Source: Sulfurovum sp. UBA4779 (GTDB taxonomy: Bacteria; Campylobacterota; Campylobacteria; Campylobacterales; Sulfurovaceae). From it: a DNA stretch of 64,000 nt. Made by a program: the position numbers and the translations under genes. The notes under the pieces are model-generated. The model saw nothing but the letters and a program-made list of their open reading frames with translations, was not told where the DNA came from and ran no database searches. Location: positions 186,001 to 250,000 of the forward strand of contig DHHF01000008.1 of assembly GCA_002403155.1 (NCBI GenBank). The letters run 5' to 3'. Below, in pieces: positions 43,698 to 53,728 of the stretch (positions are counted from its first letter, which is position 1; every line of letters starts with the position of its first letter).

Positions 43698-44721
43698 ATG
43701 CCGTTTGCTGCAGAACGTCTATTTCATCCAATGCTCTGCCTGTACCTTTGGCTACGGCAAGGAGAGGATCTTCTGCGACATAAACGGGAAGCTTGATAAT
43801 ATCGGAAAGATATTTGTCCAAACCTCTGATAAGTGCGCCGCCTCCGGAGAGCACGATACCGTTTTCAACAATGTCTCCGGCAAGTTCGGGCGGCATTTCT
43901 TCAAGCACGGCTACAAGGGCGTCAGCGATCTCCTCAAGGGAGTCTTTCATCGCAGAGCGGATATGTTCGCTGGTGATTTCGATAGAAGTCAGGCTGCCTT
44001 CTATCTGGTCTCTTCCTCTTACAATGGTGGTCAGTTCTTCCTCGAGCGCAATGGCGGTGCCGATTTTGATCTTAAGCTCTTCTGCGACCCTGTCGCCTAT
44101 GAGAAGATTAAAATTTCTTCTGCAGTAATCTACAATGGCTTGATCGATTTTATCTCCTGCCACACGAATGGATTTGCTCAGTACAAGCCCGCCTAGCGAA
44201 GTAACACCGATCTCTGTCGTTCCTCCCCCGATGTCAACGATCAGATTGCCGTTGGGGTCTTTGACGGGAAGTCCTGCTCCGATCGCAGCAGCCATGGGTT
44301 CTTCGATCAGATACACATAGCGCGCACCTGCATGTTCGGCAGAATCCTTCACGGCGCGTCTTTCAACTTGTGTAAGCCCATACGGTACGCTGATGATCAC
44401 GCGCGGACTGAAAAAACTTTTTCTTTTGTGTGCCTTTTCTATAAAATAGCGGATCATCATTTCCGTGACTTCAAAATCCGCAATCACTCCGTCTTTCATG
44501 GGACGCACGGCTCTGATATTCCCGGGTGTTTTTCCTACCATCTCTTTGGCTTCCTGGCCCACTGCAAGAATGCGCTGATGGCCTTGTTTGTCAAATTGAA
44601 TGGCAACAACGGACGGTTCATTGATGACGATCCCTTCACCTTTAATCAAGACAAGAGTATTTGCCGTTCCAAGATCTATGGCAAGATCATTGGAAAACAT
44701 ACCTAATAATTTTTTAAACAT
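43687..44721 (-). CDS. mreB: Rod shape-determining protein MreB
   Basis: A 344-residue actin-like ATPase with the phosphate-1 motif IDLGTANTLVLIKG, VDIGGGTTEIGV and GIVLSGGGALIRGL. MreB directs side-wall growth. It leads the mreB-mreC pair, 37 bases after clpX. The start ATG with a good AAGGAT-like ribosome site fits the family length exactly. Confidence 0.97.
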   Translation of the reverse strand: MFKKLLGMFSNDLAIDLGTANTLVLIKGEGIVINEPSVVAIQFDKQGHQRILAVGQEAKEMVGKTPGNIRAVRPMKDGVIADFEVTEMMIRYFIEKAHKRKSFFSPRVIISVPYGLTQVERRAVKDSAEHAGARYVYLIEEPMAAAIGAGLPVKDPNGNLIVDIGGGTTEIGVTSLGGLVLSKSIRVAGDKIDQAIVDYCRRNFNLLIGDRVAEELKIKIGTAIALEEELTTIVRGRDQIEGSLTSIEITSEHIRSAMKDSLEEIADALVAVLEEMPPELAGDIVENGIVLSGGGALIRGLDKYLSDIIKLPVYVAEDPLLAVAKGTGRALDEIDVLQQTAYED

Positions 44722-44758
44722 TTATCTATCCTTATAGTGTATAAGACGGATGATCGGT

Positions 44759-45979
44759 TTATGCCGTCTTTTTGTTTTTGATATACAAAGGTTTTGCACC
44801 CGTTTTGACCACATCTTCGGTAATTACCACTTCATAACCGGCAAGTTCTGGCAATTCGTACATCACATCCAGTAAAATTTCTTCCATAATCGACCGCAAT
44901 CCTCTTGCGCCCGTTTTTCTGTCTATCGCTTTTTGCGCAATGAGCGAGAGTGCTTCCTCTTCAAAATGAAGCTGCACGTCGTCAATCTCAAAAAGTTTTT
45001 GATATTGTTTGGTGAGCGAATTTTTCGGTTCGACCAAAATACGCACCATTTCTTCTTTGCTAATCGCTCCCAGTGTTGCAATCACATGAAGGCGCCCGAT
45101 CAGTTCGGGAATGAGGCCAAACGAGACAAGATCATCCGATTCTACAAGATGCAGCAGGTTTTCTTCTTCTTTTTTACTGCGCTTTTCGTGTCCGAAGCCC
45201 AGCATATTGCTTCCGAGCCTTCTTTTGATGATGTCATTCAATCCGTCAAAGGCACCGCCGCAAATGAAAAGAATATTGGAGGTGTCTATCTGTACAAAAT
45301 CCTGATTGGGGTGTTTTCTGCCTCCTTTGGGAGGGATGTTCACGACAGAACCCTCGATCAGCTTCAAAAGTGCTTGCTGTACGCCTTCTCCGGAAACATC
45401 GCGCGTAATGGATCTATTTTCTCCCATTCTGGCTATTTTGTCGATTTCATCAATAAAAACAATACCTCGTTCTGTGCGTTCTACATCCCCCTCTGCAGCC
45501 ATATAGAGCTTGGTGAGAATATTTTCAACATCTTCTCCGACGTAGCCTGCTTCGGTAAGATTGGTGGCATCAGCGATGGCAATGGGAACATTTAAAAATT
45601 TTGCAATCGTTTGCGCCAATAAAGTTTTCCCCGATCCTGTAGGGCCGATCAGCAATACATTTGATTTGGATATCTGGGTGTCATCCTCAGGCGTATCTTT
45701 AAAAATACGTTTGTAGTGGTTATAGACTGCGACCGCAAGTGTTTTTTTGGCATTCTCTTGCCCTACGACATAGTCATCAAGCAGGGTATTGATCTCTTTT
45801 GGGGTATAAAGTTTTTGCGCCTCCCAATCAAACCCGGCTTCTTCTTGTTCTTCTTCGCCAAAGAGGATTTTATAGGCAGAGATCACACAATTGGAGCAAA
45901 TATAGACACCTTCACCCGCAATCAGAGGATTTTCCTCGCTTTCAATACTGTGGCAAAAGCTACATTTCTTCATCGACAT
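44759..45979 (-). CDS. clpX: ATP-dependent Clp protease ATP-binding subunit ClpX
   Basis: A 406-residue AAA+ protein with an N-terminal zinc-binding domain (CSFCHS...CSNC), Walker [12 protein letters not shown], Walker B IVFIDEID, and pore motif. ClpX unfolds substrates for ClpP. AAGGAAAG spaces correctly to ATG 45979; the ATG two codons later is also possible. It overlaps lpxA by 20 bases and is in the order fabZ-lpxA-clpX typical of Campylobacterota. Confidence 0.97.
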   Translation of the reverse strand: MSMKKCSFCHSIESEENPLIAGEGVYICSNCVISAYKILFGEEEQEEAGFDWEAQKLYTPKEINTLLDDYVVGQENAKKTLAVAVYNHYKRIFKDTPEDDTQISKSNVLLIGPTGSGKTLLAQTIAKFLNVPIAIADATNLTEAGYVGEDVENILTKLYMAAEGDVERTERGIVFIDEIDKIARMGENRSITRDVSGEGVQQALLKLIEGSVVNIPPKGGRKHPNQDFVQIDTSNILFICGGAFDGLNDIIKRRLGSNMLGFGHEKRSKKEEENLLHLVESDDLVSFGLIPELIGRLHVIATLGAISKEEMVRILVEPKNSLTKQYQKLFEIDDVQLHFEEEALSLIAQKAIDRKTGARGLRSIMEEILLDVMYELPELAGYEVVITEDVVKTGAKPLYIKNKKTA

Positions 45980-46775
45980 TTTCTTTCCTTTTTTCTTTGC
46001 GTGTAAAAGGAATACCCCGCTTGGAGGTAATGATAAATTTACACATTTGTTTTACTTTTTCCGAGTCGCTCTCTTCAAGCAGTTTTTGGGCAGCTTCTTG
46101 CAGCGGATTGCCTTTTTCGAAAAGTTCGCGATAGGCGTATTTGAGTGCGTCTATGTCTTCTCTTGGGAGTTTTCTGCGCAGTCCTGTGAGATTTAAACCG
46201 CGCAATCCTGCACGATTTCCTTCAGCCAGGCAAAAAGGAGGGATATCTTGCGCCAATGCGCTTGCCCCGCCTATCATGGCATAATCTCCGATATGTACAA
46301 ACTGATGTACGGGGGTCAGCCCTCCGATGACAACATGGTCGCCAAGCTCCACATGGCCAGCAAGGGTCGCACCGTTAGCCAAAATACAATGATCTCCTAT
46401 GATGACGTCATGGCCCAAATGAACATATCCCATAAAAAGATTGTTGTTCCCCACTTTGGTTATGGAGCCTCCGCCTTTTGTTCCGGGATTGAAAAGAGTA
46501 AATTCTCTGATGATATTGTTGTCTCCGATCATAAGCTTCACTTTTTCACCGGCATATTTGAGATCCTGCGGAATCGTTCCTATCGCGGCATGGGAGAAAA
46601 TACGGTTATTTTTGCCGATACTCGTATCTCCTTCAATGAGGGTGTAAGATCCCACTGATGTACCGTCTCCTATGGACACTTCGGGCCCGATATAGGCAAA
46701 AGGACCGATGGTAACCCCTTTTCCGATTGTTGCACCCTCTTGTATGATAGCACTTGGATGAATAGACATAACCAA
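45960..46775 (-). CDS. lpxA: UDP-N-acetylglucosamine acyltransferase LpxA
   Basis: A 271-residue left-handed beta-helix protein with many hexapeptide repeats ([28 protein letters not shown]) and the HIHxH-like catalytic histidine region [11 protein letters not shown]. It attaches the first acyl chain in lipid A synthesis. It lies 15 bases after fabZ and overlaps clpX by 20 bases. Confidence 0.96.
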   Translation of the reverse strand: MVMSIHPSAIIQEGATIGKGVTIGPFAYIGPEVSIGDGTSVGSYTLIEGDTSIGKNNRIFSHAAIGTIPQDLKYAGEKVKLMIGDNNIIREFTLFNPGTKGGGSITKVGNNNLFMGYVHLGHDVIIGDHCILANGATLAGHVELGDHVVIGGLTPVHQFVHIGDYAMIGGASALAQDIPPFCLAEGNRAGLRGLNLTGLRRKLPREDIDALKYAYRELFEKGNPLQEAAQKLLEESDSEKVKQMCKFIITSKRGIPFTRKEKRKENVDEEM

Positions 46776-46790
46776 CCTTACTTTATATGA

Positions 46791-47240
46791 CTATTTGTCA
46801 ACGATCATTGCTTTAAGTTCGGCTTGCGCAACAATCTTGTCATCCACATACGCCAATGCATCAAGCTGCCATACCGCACCTTTATGTTTGATCACTTTGA
46901 TTTTATAGACAAGCTGATCTCCGGGCGTTACTGGTGAGCGGAATTTTGCTTTATCGATACTCATAAAATAGACTACTTTATTTTCGATCTCTTCTTGTGT
47001 GCTTGCATCCATACTCTTAAATGCCAAGACGCCGCCTGTTTGTGCCATCCCTTCAATAATCATTACGCCGGGGTAGATCGGATGATCCGGGAAATGCCCC
47101 TGAAATACAGGCTCGGAAATGGAGATATTTTTATACCCCTCGATATACTCCCCTTCTTGTAATGAAGTAATTCTGTCAACCAGTAAAAACGGATATCGAT
47201 GAGGCAAGATTTTTTGAATATCAACTACGTTAAAAAGCAA
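46791..47240 (-). CDS. fabZ: 3-hydroxyacyl-ACP dehydratase FabZ
   Basis: A 149-residue hot-dog protein with the catalytic [20 protein letters not shown] region (histidine and glutamate). It dehydrates 3-hydroxyacyl-ACP in fatty-acid elongation. The start is TTG at 47240 with AAAGG six bases upstream; no in-frame ATG fits. It leads fabZ-lpxA-clpX. Confidence 0.95.
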   Translation of the reverse strand: MLFNVVDIQKILPHRYPFLLVDRITSLQEGEYIEGYKNISISEPVFQGHFPDHPIYPGVMIIEGMAQTGGVLAFKSMDASTQEEIENKVVYFMSIDKAKFRSPVTPGDQLVYKIKVIKHKGAVWQLDALAYVDDKIVAQAELKAMIVDK

Positions 47241-47331
47241 ATGAAACCTTTATATAAAATTTAAAATTATTTTAGCAAATATTGGCTAAAAATTTTATAA
47301 GATCGCCAATTTGCCAAAATGTATGCCGATG

Positions 47332-48411
47332 CTATAGTGTGATCAGATTTTCTTTAACATCGCTGTAGGTTTTGCTTTCGCAGAGAATTTCGATTTTAGC
47401 GTCGGGTATCTTGTCTACTACAAGGATAGCCCCCAAATCATAAGGCGTATGTGCGATGAGGCTTCTTACTCTTACCTCCGTTTCAAAAGGCGGGGGGCTG
47501 TAGACAAGCTTTTTTATGTCAGTATAGTTTGTGCCTCCAAGCGCATTGTAGGTTTCAAGAGTGATAAAACGCACTTCATCCCGGCTTAAATGATGCACAT
47601 CGTTGATGGCATATTCTATTTTTCCGCGTGTGAACTTGTTTTTAAGGGTGGAATAGGGCAAAAAATGCACTGCGACAACCTCTTTGCGTACGCGCAGCAA
47701 TCCGCTGAGCAGCCTCCAGTTAAAAAAACGCTCTTTGATGATCCTGTATGGTATTTTTTTCTCTTCAAGCTCCCGCCTTTTTTCATACAGCGCAATGCGT
47801 TCATTGATGGATTCCGGCTGTATCTGGTTTGAAATGGGCGAAAAAAGTTCATCGGAAAGTTTGTTTTGCTGCTCTCTTTGCATCGTAAGCCCATAGAGGC
47901 ATCCGCAATAGTCTTGACGGTAGAGGGCATCTTGTTTTGCCATGGTATTTTGCTCTTGCGTCCCGGAAGCTTTGCGGTAGTCGGGTGCGACGAAAACAAT
48001 GCCTTCTCTTTGTGCCAGCGCATCGCCGGCTTGTTTGAGCTGCATGAGCGACTTTTTAGGGCTGGTAAGGAGCGTAGAGGTGAATGTTTTTTCTCCAAGC
48101 TCTTTGGCTTTTTGTGCGGCAATATCAAAACGTCTGTCAAAACAGACAGAACAGCGTGCGCCTTTTTCCGGTTCATTTTCCAAGCCTCTGACTGCCTTGA
48201 GCCAATTTTCGGTATCATACGGGCCTTCTATGAGTTCAACGCCCAGCATGCTGCAGCTGCGTTTTACATCCAACAGTCTTAGATAGTATTCGCTGTAGGG
48301 ATGGATATTGGGATCATAAAAAAAACCGACAAGTTTTTCATTCGGATACTCTGCTTGAAGTTTTTGTAGAAAAAAGTGGCTGTCTACCGAACAGCAGATG
48401 TGTACTAGCAT
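47332..48411 (-). CDS. queH: Epoxyqueuosine reductase QueH-type protein (DUF208)
   Basis: A 359-residue protein from ATG 48411, which has a strong AAAGGG site; the GTG at 48426 is less likely. The QueH part (about 1-195) has the paired cysteines in HICCSVDS (2 Cys) and CSVCFDRR (2 Cys) plus DYCGC (2 Cys), which hold an iron-sulfur cluster and a disulfide. QueH makes queuosine in tRNA. The C-terminal 150 residues are an added domain (FNWRLLSGLLRVRKE) that I do not know; QueH proteins in this group may carry it. Confidence 0.85.
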   Translation of the reverse strand: MLVHICCSVDSHFFLQKLQAEYPNEKLVGFFYDPNIHPYSEYYLRLLDVKRSCSMLGVELIEGPYDTENWLKAVRGLENEPEKGARCSVCFDRRFDIAAQKAKELGEKTFTSTLLTSPKKSLMQLKQAGDALAQREGIVFVAPDYRKASGTQEQNTMAKQDALYRQDYCGCLYGLTMQREQQNKLSDELFSPISNQIQPESINERIALYEKRRELEEKKIPYRIIKERFFNWRLLSGLLRVRKEVVAVHFLPYSTLKNKFTRGKIEYAINDVHHLSRDEVRFITLETYNALGGTNYTDIKKLVYSPPPFETEVRVRSLIAHTPYDLGAILVVDKIPDAKIEILCESKTYSDVKENLITL

Positions 48412-48471
48412 CGTTGCCCTTTGCACGGATGAAATGAAGAGTAGCGAGTGAAGCGTGAAAAGCGCATTGAG

Positions 48472-49515
48472 TTACTCCATAATAATGTTTGCTACATTTT
48501 GGCTGCTGCCGTGAGAGAGATATGCTCTAAGTTCTTGCGCTTTTTGCGCGAATATGTTTCGGTCGGTATTGTAATATTCTTTAAGCAGATTGTCAACGGT
48601 CACGTTTCCTTGAAGCAATTCGTTATGAAGAGCAGTATGGTTGTAATGCGCAAGAATGATATTTGCAAGGCCTACCTGTTTAATACCCAGCAGTTTTGTG
48701 CCTATGAAAAAATCTATTTTTTTGGCAATGAATGCCAGGGTAAAAGGGGTGCCTATCAGAGCGGCTTCAAGCGTTGCCGTGCCAGAGCAGATAAAAGCAA
48801 ATTCGGCTTTTTGAAGCGCTTCATGCGTATTTCGCACAATCTCGAACTCACGGCAGTCCCCGTAAAAGCTGTTTATTTGTTCTTGGCTAAAATGCGGAGG
48901 AATGACAAGCAGGGCTTTTAGATGGGGAAGTTTTTGGCGCACTTCAAGAAAAATGGGCATCAGCTTGGTAATTTCGCTTTTTCTGCTGCCTGGCAAAAAA
49001 GCGATACAGCCCCTGGCTTGATCTTCTTGCCATGCTGCATTGATCTCATCTAGCAGCGGATGTCCTACATACGCTGCCTTTCCCCTGGCGTACCAGTCTA
49101 TTTCAAACGGCAAAATCCCCAGCAGCCTGTCGCAATATGCTTCAAGGTCCTTTGTTCTTTTAGGACGGCTGGCCCATACTTGCGGAAGGATATAGTAGAT
49201 AATTTCTTTGTCAGGATAGGTTTTTTTGAGTTTTTTTGCCAAAGGAAGGTTGAATCCGGAAGAATCCATTAAAAGGACTTTGTCCGCTTTGGCAGCCAGC
49301 TCTACCATCTCGTCGGCTGCCTTGAGAAACCATCTTAGTTTTTTAATGGCATCGACGATGCCCATAATGGCCATTTGGCTGACATCATAAAGAGGTCTTC
49401 CCTCTTTGATATTCTGATCAAAAATCCCGAAAAGTTCTACATCGTGCATATATTTCAGTACTTCTTTGAGATGAAGATTTGATGAGGGCTCAAGCGCCGA
49501 GACTAAAAGTTTCAT
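48472..49515 (-). CDS. lpxB: Lipid-A-disaccharide synthase LpxB
   Basis: A 347-residue glycosyltransferase (GT19) with the pattern VSALEPSSNLHL near the start, ILPQVWASRPKR and the donor-site GTATLEAALIGTPF. It joins two lipid-A precursors. Somewhat shorter than the E. coli enzyme (382). It is separated from queH by about 60 bases and is probably in the same transcriptional direction as lpxA cluster genes. Confidence 0.93.
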   Translation of the reverse strand: MKLLVSALEPSSNLHLKEVLKYMHDVELFGIFDQNIKEGRPLYDVSQMAIMGIVDAIKKLRWFLKAADEMVELAAKADKVLLMDSSGFNLPLAKKLKKTYPDKEIIYYILPQVWASRPKRTKDLEAYCDRLLGILPFEIDWYARGKAAYVGHPLLDEINAAWQEDQARGCIAFLPGSRKSEITKLMPIFLEVRQKLPHLKALLVIPPHFSQEQINSFYGDCREFEIVRNTHEALQKAEFAFICSGTATLEAALIGTPFTLAFIAKKIDFFIGTKLLGIKQVGLANIILAHYNHTALHNELLQGNVTVDNLLKEYYNTDRNIFAQKAQELRAYLSHGSSQNVANIIME

Positions 49516-49573
49516 TTTTAAAAATCCTTTTTGAATCGATAGGAAAAATATTTTTTGGCAAAACAGCCTTGCT

Positions 49574-50953
49574 TCACGCCGTGAGCCATCCTGCTATCAA
49601 AAATGCGATGCTTGCCAATCCTCCCCCGATGAGTGCATAAGGCAATTGCGTGCGTACATGGGAGATGTGGTCACATTCTGCCGCCATGGAAGAGATAATG
49701 GTCGTATCGGAAATGGGCGAGGCGTGGTCGCCGAATATCCCTCCGCTAACGACTGCACCGATCACAAGCGGAATATCAAGATGCAATGTTGCAGACAAAG
49801 CCAGCGCAATAGGCATCATGATCGAAAAAGTTCCCCAGCTTGTTCCGGTAGAAAATGAGGTGATGCTTGAGACAATAAAGATAAGCAGGGGTACAATGAC
49901 GGGAGAAATATTGCCTTGGAGCAAATGTGCCAAATAGTGTGCCGTACCCAGATCCTCGATGATCCTGCCGATCAAAAGGGCAAAAAGCAGGATGATGGTT
50001 ACAGGTATCATTTCGCCCATCCCCCGGTAAAGCAATGCCATATAGCTTTTATGGGTCAGTGTTTTTGTCGGGATATAGTAAAGATACATAAAAATCAAAG
50101 TCAGTGCAACGGCATAGTATACAGAGGTAGAACCGCTTCCTTTAAGAATATCGCCTTTGCCGGTAAGATACAGCATAAGCGGTACCATCAAAACCATAAA
50201 AAGGACAGGTAAAAGCATTTTGTAAACAGAAGTATGCGTTTGATTGGTCGAGATATGCGGAACGTAGGGTTGGGGGACGGAATATCTCATGGGCCCAATA
50301 TTGATATTTAAAAATATCACAGCCAATACGATAATCAGCGTAAAAATTGAATAAAAATTATAGGGAATAGAGGCAATGAGCAATGCTATGGCATCTCCGG
50401 AAATTACCCGGGCATTGATTGCTGCGGCAATGAGCCCCAGCAGGAGTGCACCCCAGGCATTCAGCGGGATAAGCGAACATACCGGTGCAGAGGTAGAATC
50501 GCAAATATAGGCTAGTTTTTCCCTGCTGATGCCGTTTTTGTCGCATAGGGATTTGGCAGTCATGCCTGCAACCAGTGCAGTAATGGAAGACTCTATAAAG
50601 ATAATGATGCCGATAACATAAGCCAAAAGCATCGCTCCCCTTGGGGAATCTACGGTTTTGGCTTTTTCGCCAAGATAGGCAATGAAACCGTCGATTGCTC
50701 CGCTGTTGGTAAGCAGTTTGATGATCGATCCGACCATCAGCGCAAAAACAAGAGTTTTTGTAATCCAGTCTTCGGCAAAAAGCGCAATAATTTCTTCAAA
50801 AAAAGCAACACCGCTCTCCAGCGGATTATAGTGATGCAACACCAGCATTCCTATGAAAATGCCGCTGATGAGCGAAATCATAACATCTTTGGTTATAATT
50901 GCCAACAAGATCGTTAATAGCGGGATGATGATCGATACTATTCCATATTCCAT
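49574..50953 (-). CDS. nhaC: Na+/H+ antiporter, NhaC family
   Basis: A 459-residue, roughly twelve-helix transporter from ATG 50953 (MEYGIVSIIIPLLTI). The NhaC pattern GTSWGTFSIMMPIALAL and DHASPISDTTIISS are present. It exchanges Na+ for H+. The longer frame to 51055 lies in the divergent LDT gene, so the shorter start is preferred. Monocistronic, back-to-back with the L,D-transpeptidase gene. Confidence 0.9.
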   Translation of the reverse strand: MEYGIVSIIIPLLTILLAIITKDVMISLISGIFIGMLVLHHYNPLESGVAFFEEIIALFAEDWITKTLVFALMVGSIIKLLTNSGAIDGFIAYLGEKAKTVDSPRGAMLLAYVIGIIIFIESSITALVAGMTAKSLCDKNGISREKLAYICDSTSAPVCSLIPLNAWGALLLGLIAAAINARVISGDAIALLIASIPYNFYSIFTLIIVLAVIFLNINIGPMRYSVPQPYVPHISTNQTHTSVYKMLLPVLFMVLMVPLMLYLTGKGDILKGSGSTSVYYAVALTLIFMYLYYIPTKTLTHKSYMALLYRGMGEMIPVTIILLFALLIGRIIEDLGTAHYLAHLLQGNISPVIVPLLIFIVSSITSFSTGTSWGTFSIMMPIALALSATLHLDIPLVIGAVVSGGIFGDHASPISDTTIISSMAAECDHISHVRTQLPYALIGGGLASIAFLIAGWLTA

Positions 50954-50970
50954 AGGGGGATTATAGCACA

Positions 50971-51663
50971 ATGAAGATTTTAGCCGTATTCTGTTTTTCT
51001 TTTTTTCTTCTTTATGCGCAAAAGATAGAAAGCAAACAGCTGTTGGTGGTGACATCTCAGACCTGGGAGGCGCCTATTGCCGTATTGGAACGCTATGAGT
51101 TGCATCATGGCAAATGGAAAAAAGCAGGCGATGCGATAGAGGTTAAAATAGGCAGAAACGGCATGGGATGGGGGCTTGGATTGCATAAGGTGCCAAATAG
51201 TGCAGTGTATATCAAAAAAGAGGGTGACGGGAAATCCCCTGCTGGTATCTTTAAGCTAAAGCAGGGTTTTGGATATACGCCGCTAAAATCCGCCTATCCG
51301 TATATAGTTTACAAAGAGACGGACCATTGCGTCGATGATGTCAATTCAAAATTTTACAATCAAATCGTCGACAGCACCGCCGTTGAAAAAGAGTATCAAA
51401 GCTATGAGGTGATGAAGTTCCCGAAAAACTACTACAAATACGGCATCGTGGTCGCGCACAATGCACAAAAAAAGAAGGGAGCGGGCTCTTGTATTTTTAT
51501 TCATATCAAAGACGTTCCGACAGCCGGGTGTACGGTCATGAGCGAAAAGCAGATGAAGGAACTTCTTTTATGGCTGGATCCTGCTGCAAATCCGCTTTTG
51601 ATCCAGGCGCCAAAAGAAGAGATCAAAAAGCTGCTTGAAGAGATCTCTTTTTTTGAGAGTTAA
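50971..51663 (+). CDS. L,D-transpeptidase (YkuD-type), secreted
   Basis: A 230-residue protein with a signal peptide (1-16, ending LLYA). The catalytic part is KSPAGIFKLKQGFGY and the cysteine in HIKDVPTAGCTVM, with TAGC instead of the common S-x-GC; this variant is known for the family. It cross-links or edits peptidoglycan. It diverges from nhaC by a 17-base gap, so the promoters must be very close or overlap. It is followed by apt on the other strand. Confidence 0.82.
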   Translation: MKILAVFCFSFFLLYAQKIESKQLLVVTSQTWEAPIAVLERYELHHGKWKKAGDAIEVKIGRNGMGWGLGLHKVPNSAVYIKKEGDGKSPAGIFKLKQGFGYTPLKSAYPYIVYKETDHCVDDVNSKFYNQIVDSTAVEKEYQSYEVMKFPKNYYKYGIVVAHNAQKKKGAGSCIFIHIKDVPTAGCTVMSEKQMKELLLWLDPAANPLLIQAPKEEIKKLLEEISFFES

Positions 51664-51718
51664 CATCCTGAAGCCAAACCGTTCGGCAAAATTGATGTCT
51701 AAAAGATGGTGTTCAAAT

Positions 51719-52261
51719 CTAATCGATTTGTAAAACCGAATAGACTTGTGTATCAAACCCTTCACGCCCTTTTAAAAAAGCAAGTTCCATGATAAAGCAT
51801 GCCTCGACGCATTTTGCACCCACTTTATTGATCAGGCTTGCAGCAGCTTTGGCGGTCCCGCCTGTGGCGATAAGATCATCCACCAACAGTACTTTGGCTC
51901 CCTTTTTTTCTCCGAATGCATCGATATGTATCTCCACCTCGTCAAAGCCGTATTCCAGGGAATATTTCTCTGCTACGGTGGTATAGGGGAGTTTGCCTTT
52001 TTTGCGTACAGGCACAAACCCGATACCCAGCCTGTCAGCCAAGATGGAACCGAAAATAAACCCTCTTGCATCAATGCCTGCAACATAATCCAGGTTATAT
52101 CCAAGATAACGGTTTGTAAGATGGTCCATCAGGATATTGAGTGCTTTTGGATTTCCAAGCAGTGTCGTAATATCCTTAAAGATAATCCCCGGCTTGGGAA
52201 AGTCAGGGATATTGCGGATACTGTCTATGATAATCGTTCTTTCTTCGGTTGATAATGACAT
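51719..52261 (-). CDS. apt: Adenine phosphoribosyltransferase
   Basis: A 180-residue protein with [21 protein letters not shown] (shown by parts, 63-83) and the PRPP loop [14 protein letters not shown]. It recycles adenine to AMP. It is last in folD-lepB-rpiB-apt. AGGAGATT lies before the ATG. Confidence 0.96.
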   Translation of the reverse strand: MSLSTEERTIIIDSIRNIPDFPKPGIIFKDITTLLGNPKALNILMDHLTNRYLGYNLDYVAGIDARGFIFGSILADRLGIGFVPVRKKGKLPYTTVAEKYSLEYGFDEVEIHIDAFGEKKGAKVLLVDDLIATGGTAKAAASLINKVGAKCVEACFIMELAFLKGREGFDTQVYSVLQID

Positions 52262-52288
52262 ATAATCTCCTGATAGATTGTTTTATTT

Positions 52289-52747
52289 TTAGCCCAAGTC
52301 TGCCCCAAAAGAACAGCTTCCTTCTATTTTTCCGACGCGTTCTGCATGTCTGCCGCCTTCAAATTGGGTTTGGCAAAACGCATCGATCATGCTCTCTATA
52401 ACTCCTTTGCCTACCACTCTTTCGCCAAAACAAAGAATATTGGCATCGTTGTGGGCTCTTGTCATCTGTGCCGTGTAGGCATCATGGCAAAGACCTGCAC
52501 GGATCCCCGGAACTTTATTGGCGGCTATGGAGATGCCTATCCCCGTACCGCAGACAAGAATTCCAAAACTTCCCGGGTCTTTTAAAACCGCATGGGCACA
52601 TTTTTTTGCATAATCGGGATAATCGACCCTTTGGGGAGAATCAGGCCCCAAATCGATGATCTCGTGTCCCAGCGACCTTACATAATCTTTTACAAACTCT
52701 TTTATCTCAAAGCCTGCATGGTCGGTAGCAATGTAAAATCTTTTCAT
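52289..52747 (-). CDS. rpiB: Ribose-5-phosphate isomerase B
   Basis: A 152-residue RpiB/LacA protein: ATDHAGFEIK near the start, VCGTGIGISIAANKVPGIRAG, and HNDANILCFGERV. It interconverts ribose-5-P and ribulose-5-P. It is nine bases from lepB and 27 from apt, in an operon. Confidence 0.96.
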   Translation of the reverse strand: MKRFYIATDHAGFEIKEFVKDYVRSLGHEIIDLGPDSPQRVDYPDYAKKCAHAVLKDPGSFGILVCGTGIGISIAANKVPGIRAGLCHDAYTAQMTRAHNDANILCFGERVVGKGVIESMIDAFCQTQFEGGRHAERVGKIEGSCSFGADLG

Positions 52748-52756
52748 ACTCTTCCT

Positions 52757-53728
52757 TTATTCTATAGGTTGTTCGCGCTCTAAAGACTCTATGTTCCTTC
52801 CTACGCGTCCCCAGCGTACGGTGAAACGCTGATTGTTCCAAAGCTTTTCACACTCTTTTGAGGCGATATCGATATTTTTACAGACATGTTCGAGCCTGGC
52901 ATGGTCTTTGCCGCCTCCGTATTCGTCTCCTTTAAGCACTTGTTCGTAGGTTCGGTGCTCTAAGCTCATATAGGTTACCCACGGTTTTCCTACAATGAGC
53001 CTATAGGGAACCGAACCCCAAAAACGGCTATCGTTTGAGTTATCGCGATTGTCGCCTATCATATAATAATGGTCCTCTTCTACTTTTTTGTAGAATGCAT
53101 TGACTGTTTTGATGCCTACTTCATATGCGGGGGCATCAAGTTCGGGTACATGAACGGGTGACATATCTATCTCTTTGTTGTTTGCATAATAATGCAGCAT
53201 CATTTCAAAGATATTCAAGCCTTCCGGGACATACTGTATCCCCGGAAAATGATCCATATAGGGATTCTCTACCCATAGTTTATCGTTGATGGAAACAATT
53301 TTTTCTTCAGGATAGTTTGCTTTGATATAATCATCCCCTTCATGAAAATGAATCATAAGACGTTTATCTGCATATAAGATTTCATCGCCGCCTACGGCAA
53401 CACAGCGTTTGACATAGTGTATTTTTGGATTGACCGGATAGCGGAAGATGATGATATCTTCTCTTTGCGGTCTTGGGCCCTCAATGAGATGGCCGTTACC
53501 GTTAAAATCCGGCAATAAGGGAATCTCCAGCCAAGGCAAATGGGGGATAGGAATCCCGTAGCTGAATTTTTTGGCAAACAGAAAATCGCCTATAAGCTGG
53601 GTGCGTTTCATTGAGCCGCTGGGAATGACAAACGATTGGGCCACAAAAAAGATCAGCATCAAAACGATAACAACCGTTCCTGTCCATGAGGTAGAAAATT
53701 TATAAAAAGCTAAAGCAGTTTTTTTCAC
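52757..53728 (-). CDS. lepB: Signal peptidase I
   Basis: A 323-residue protein with an N-terminal membrane helix (about 15-33), catalytic serine S39 in SGSM and catalytic lysine K107 in YVKRCVAVGG, then GDNRDNSNDSR. It removes signal peptides. The gene begins directly after folD (one base between the stop and the start). Length is large for the family, as in Campylobacterota. Confidence 0.96.
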   Translation of the reverse strand: MKKTALAFYKFSTSWTGTVVIVLMLIFFVAQSFVIPSGSMKRTQLIGDFLFAKKFSYGIPIPHLPWLEIPLLPDFNGNGHLIEGPRPQREDIIIFRYPVNPKIHYVKRCVAVGGDEILYADKRLMIHFHEGDDYIKANYPEEKIVSINDKLWVENPYMDHFPGIQYVPEGLNIFEMMLHYYANNKEIDMSPVHVPELDAPAYEVGIKTVNAFYKKVEEDHYYMIGDNRDNSNDSRFWGSVPYRLIVGKPWVTYMSLEHRTYEQVLKGDEYGGGKDHARLEHVCKNIDIASKECEKLWNNQRFTVRWGRVGRNIESLEREQPIE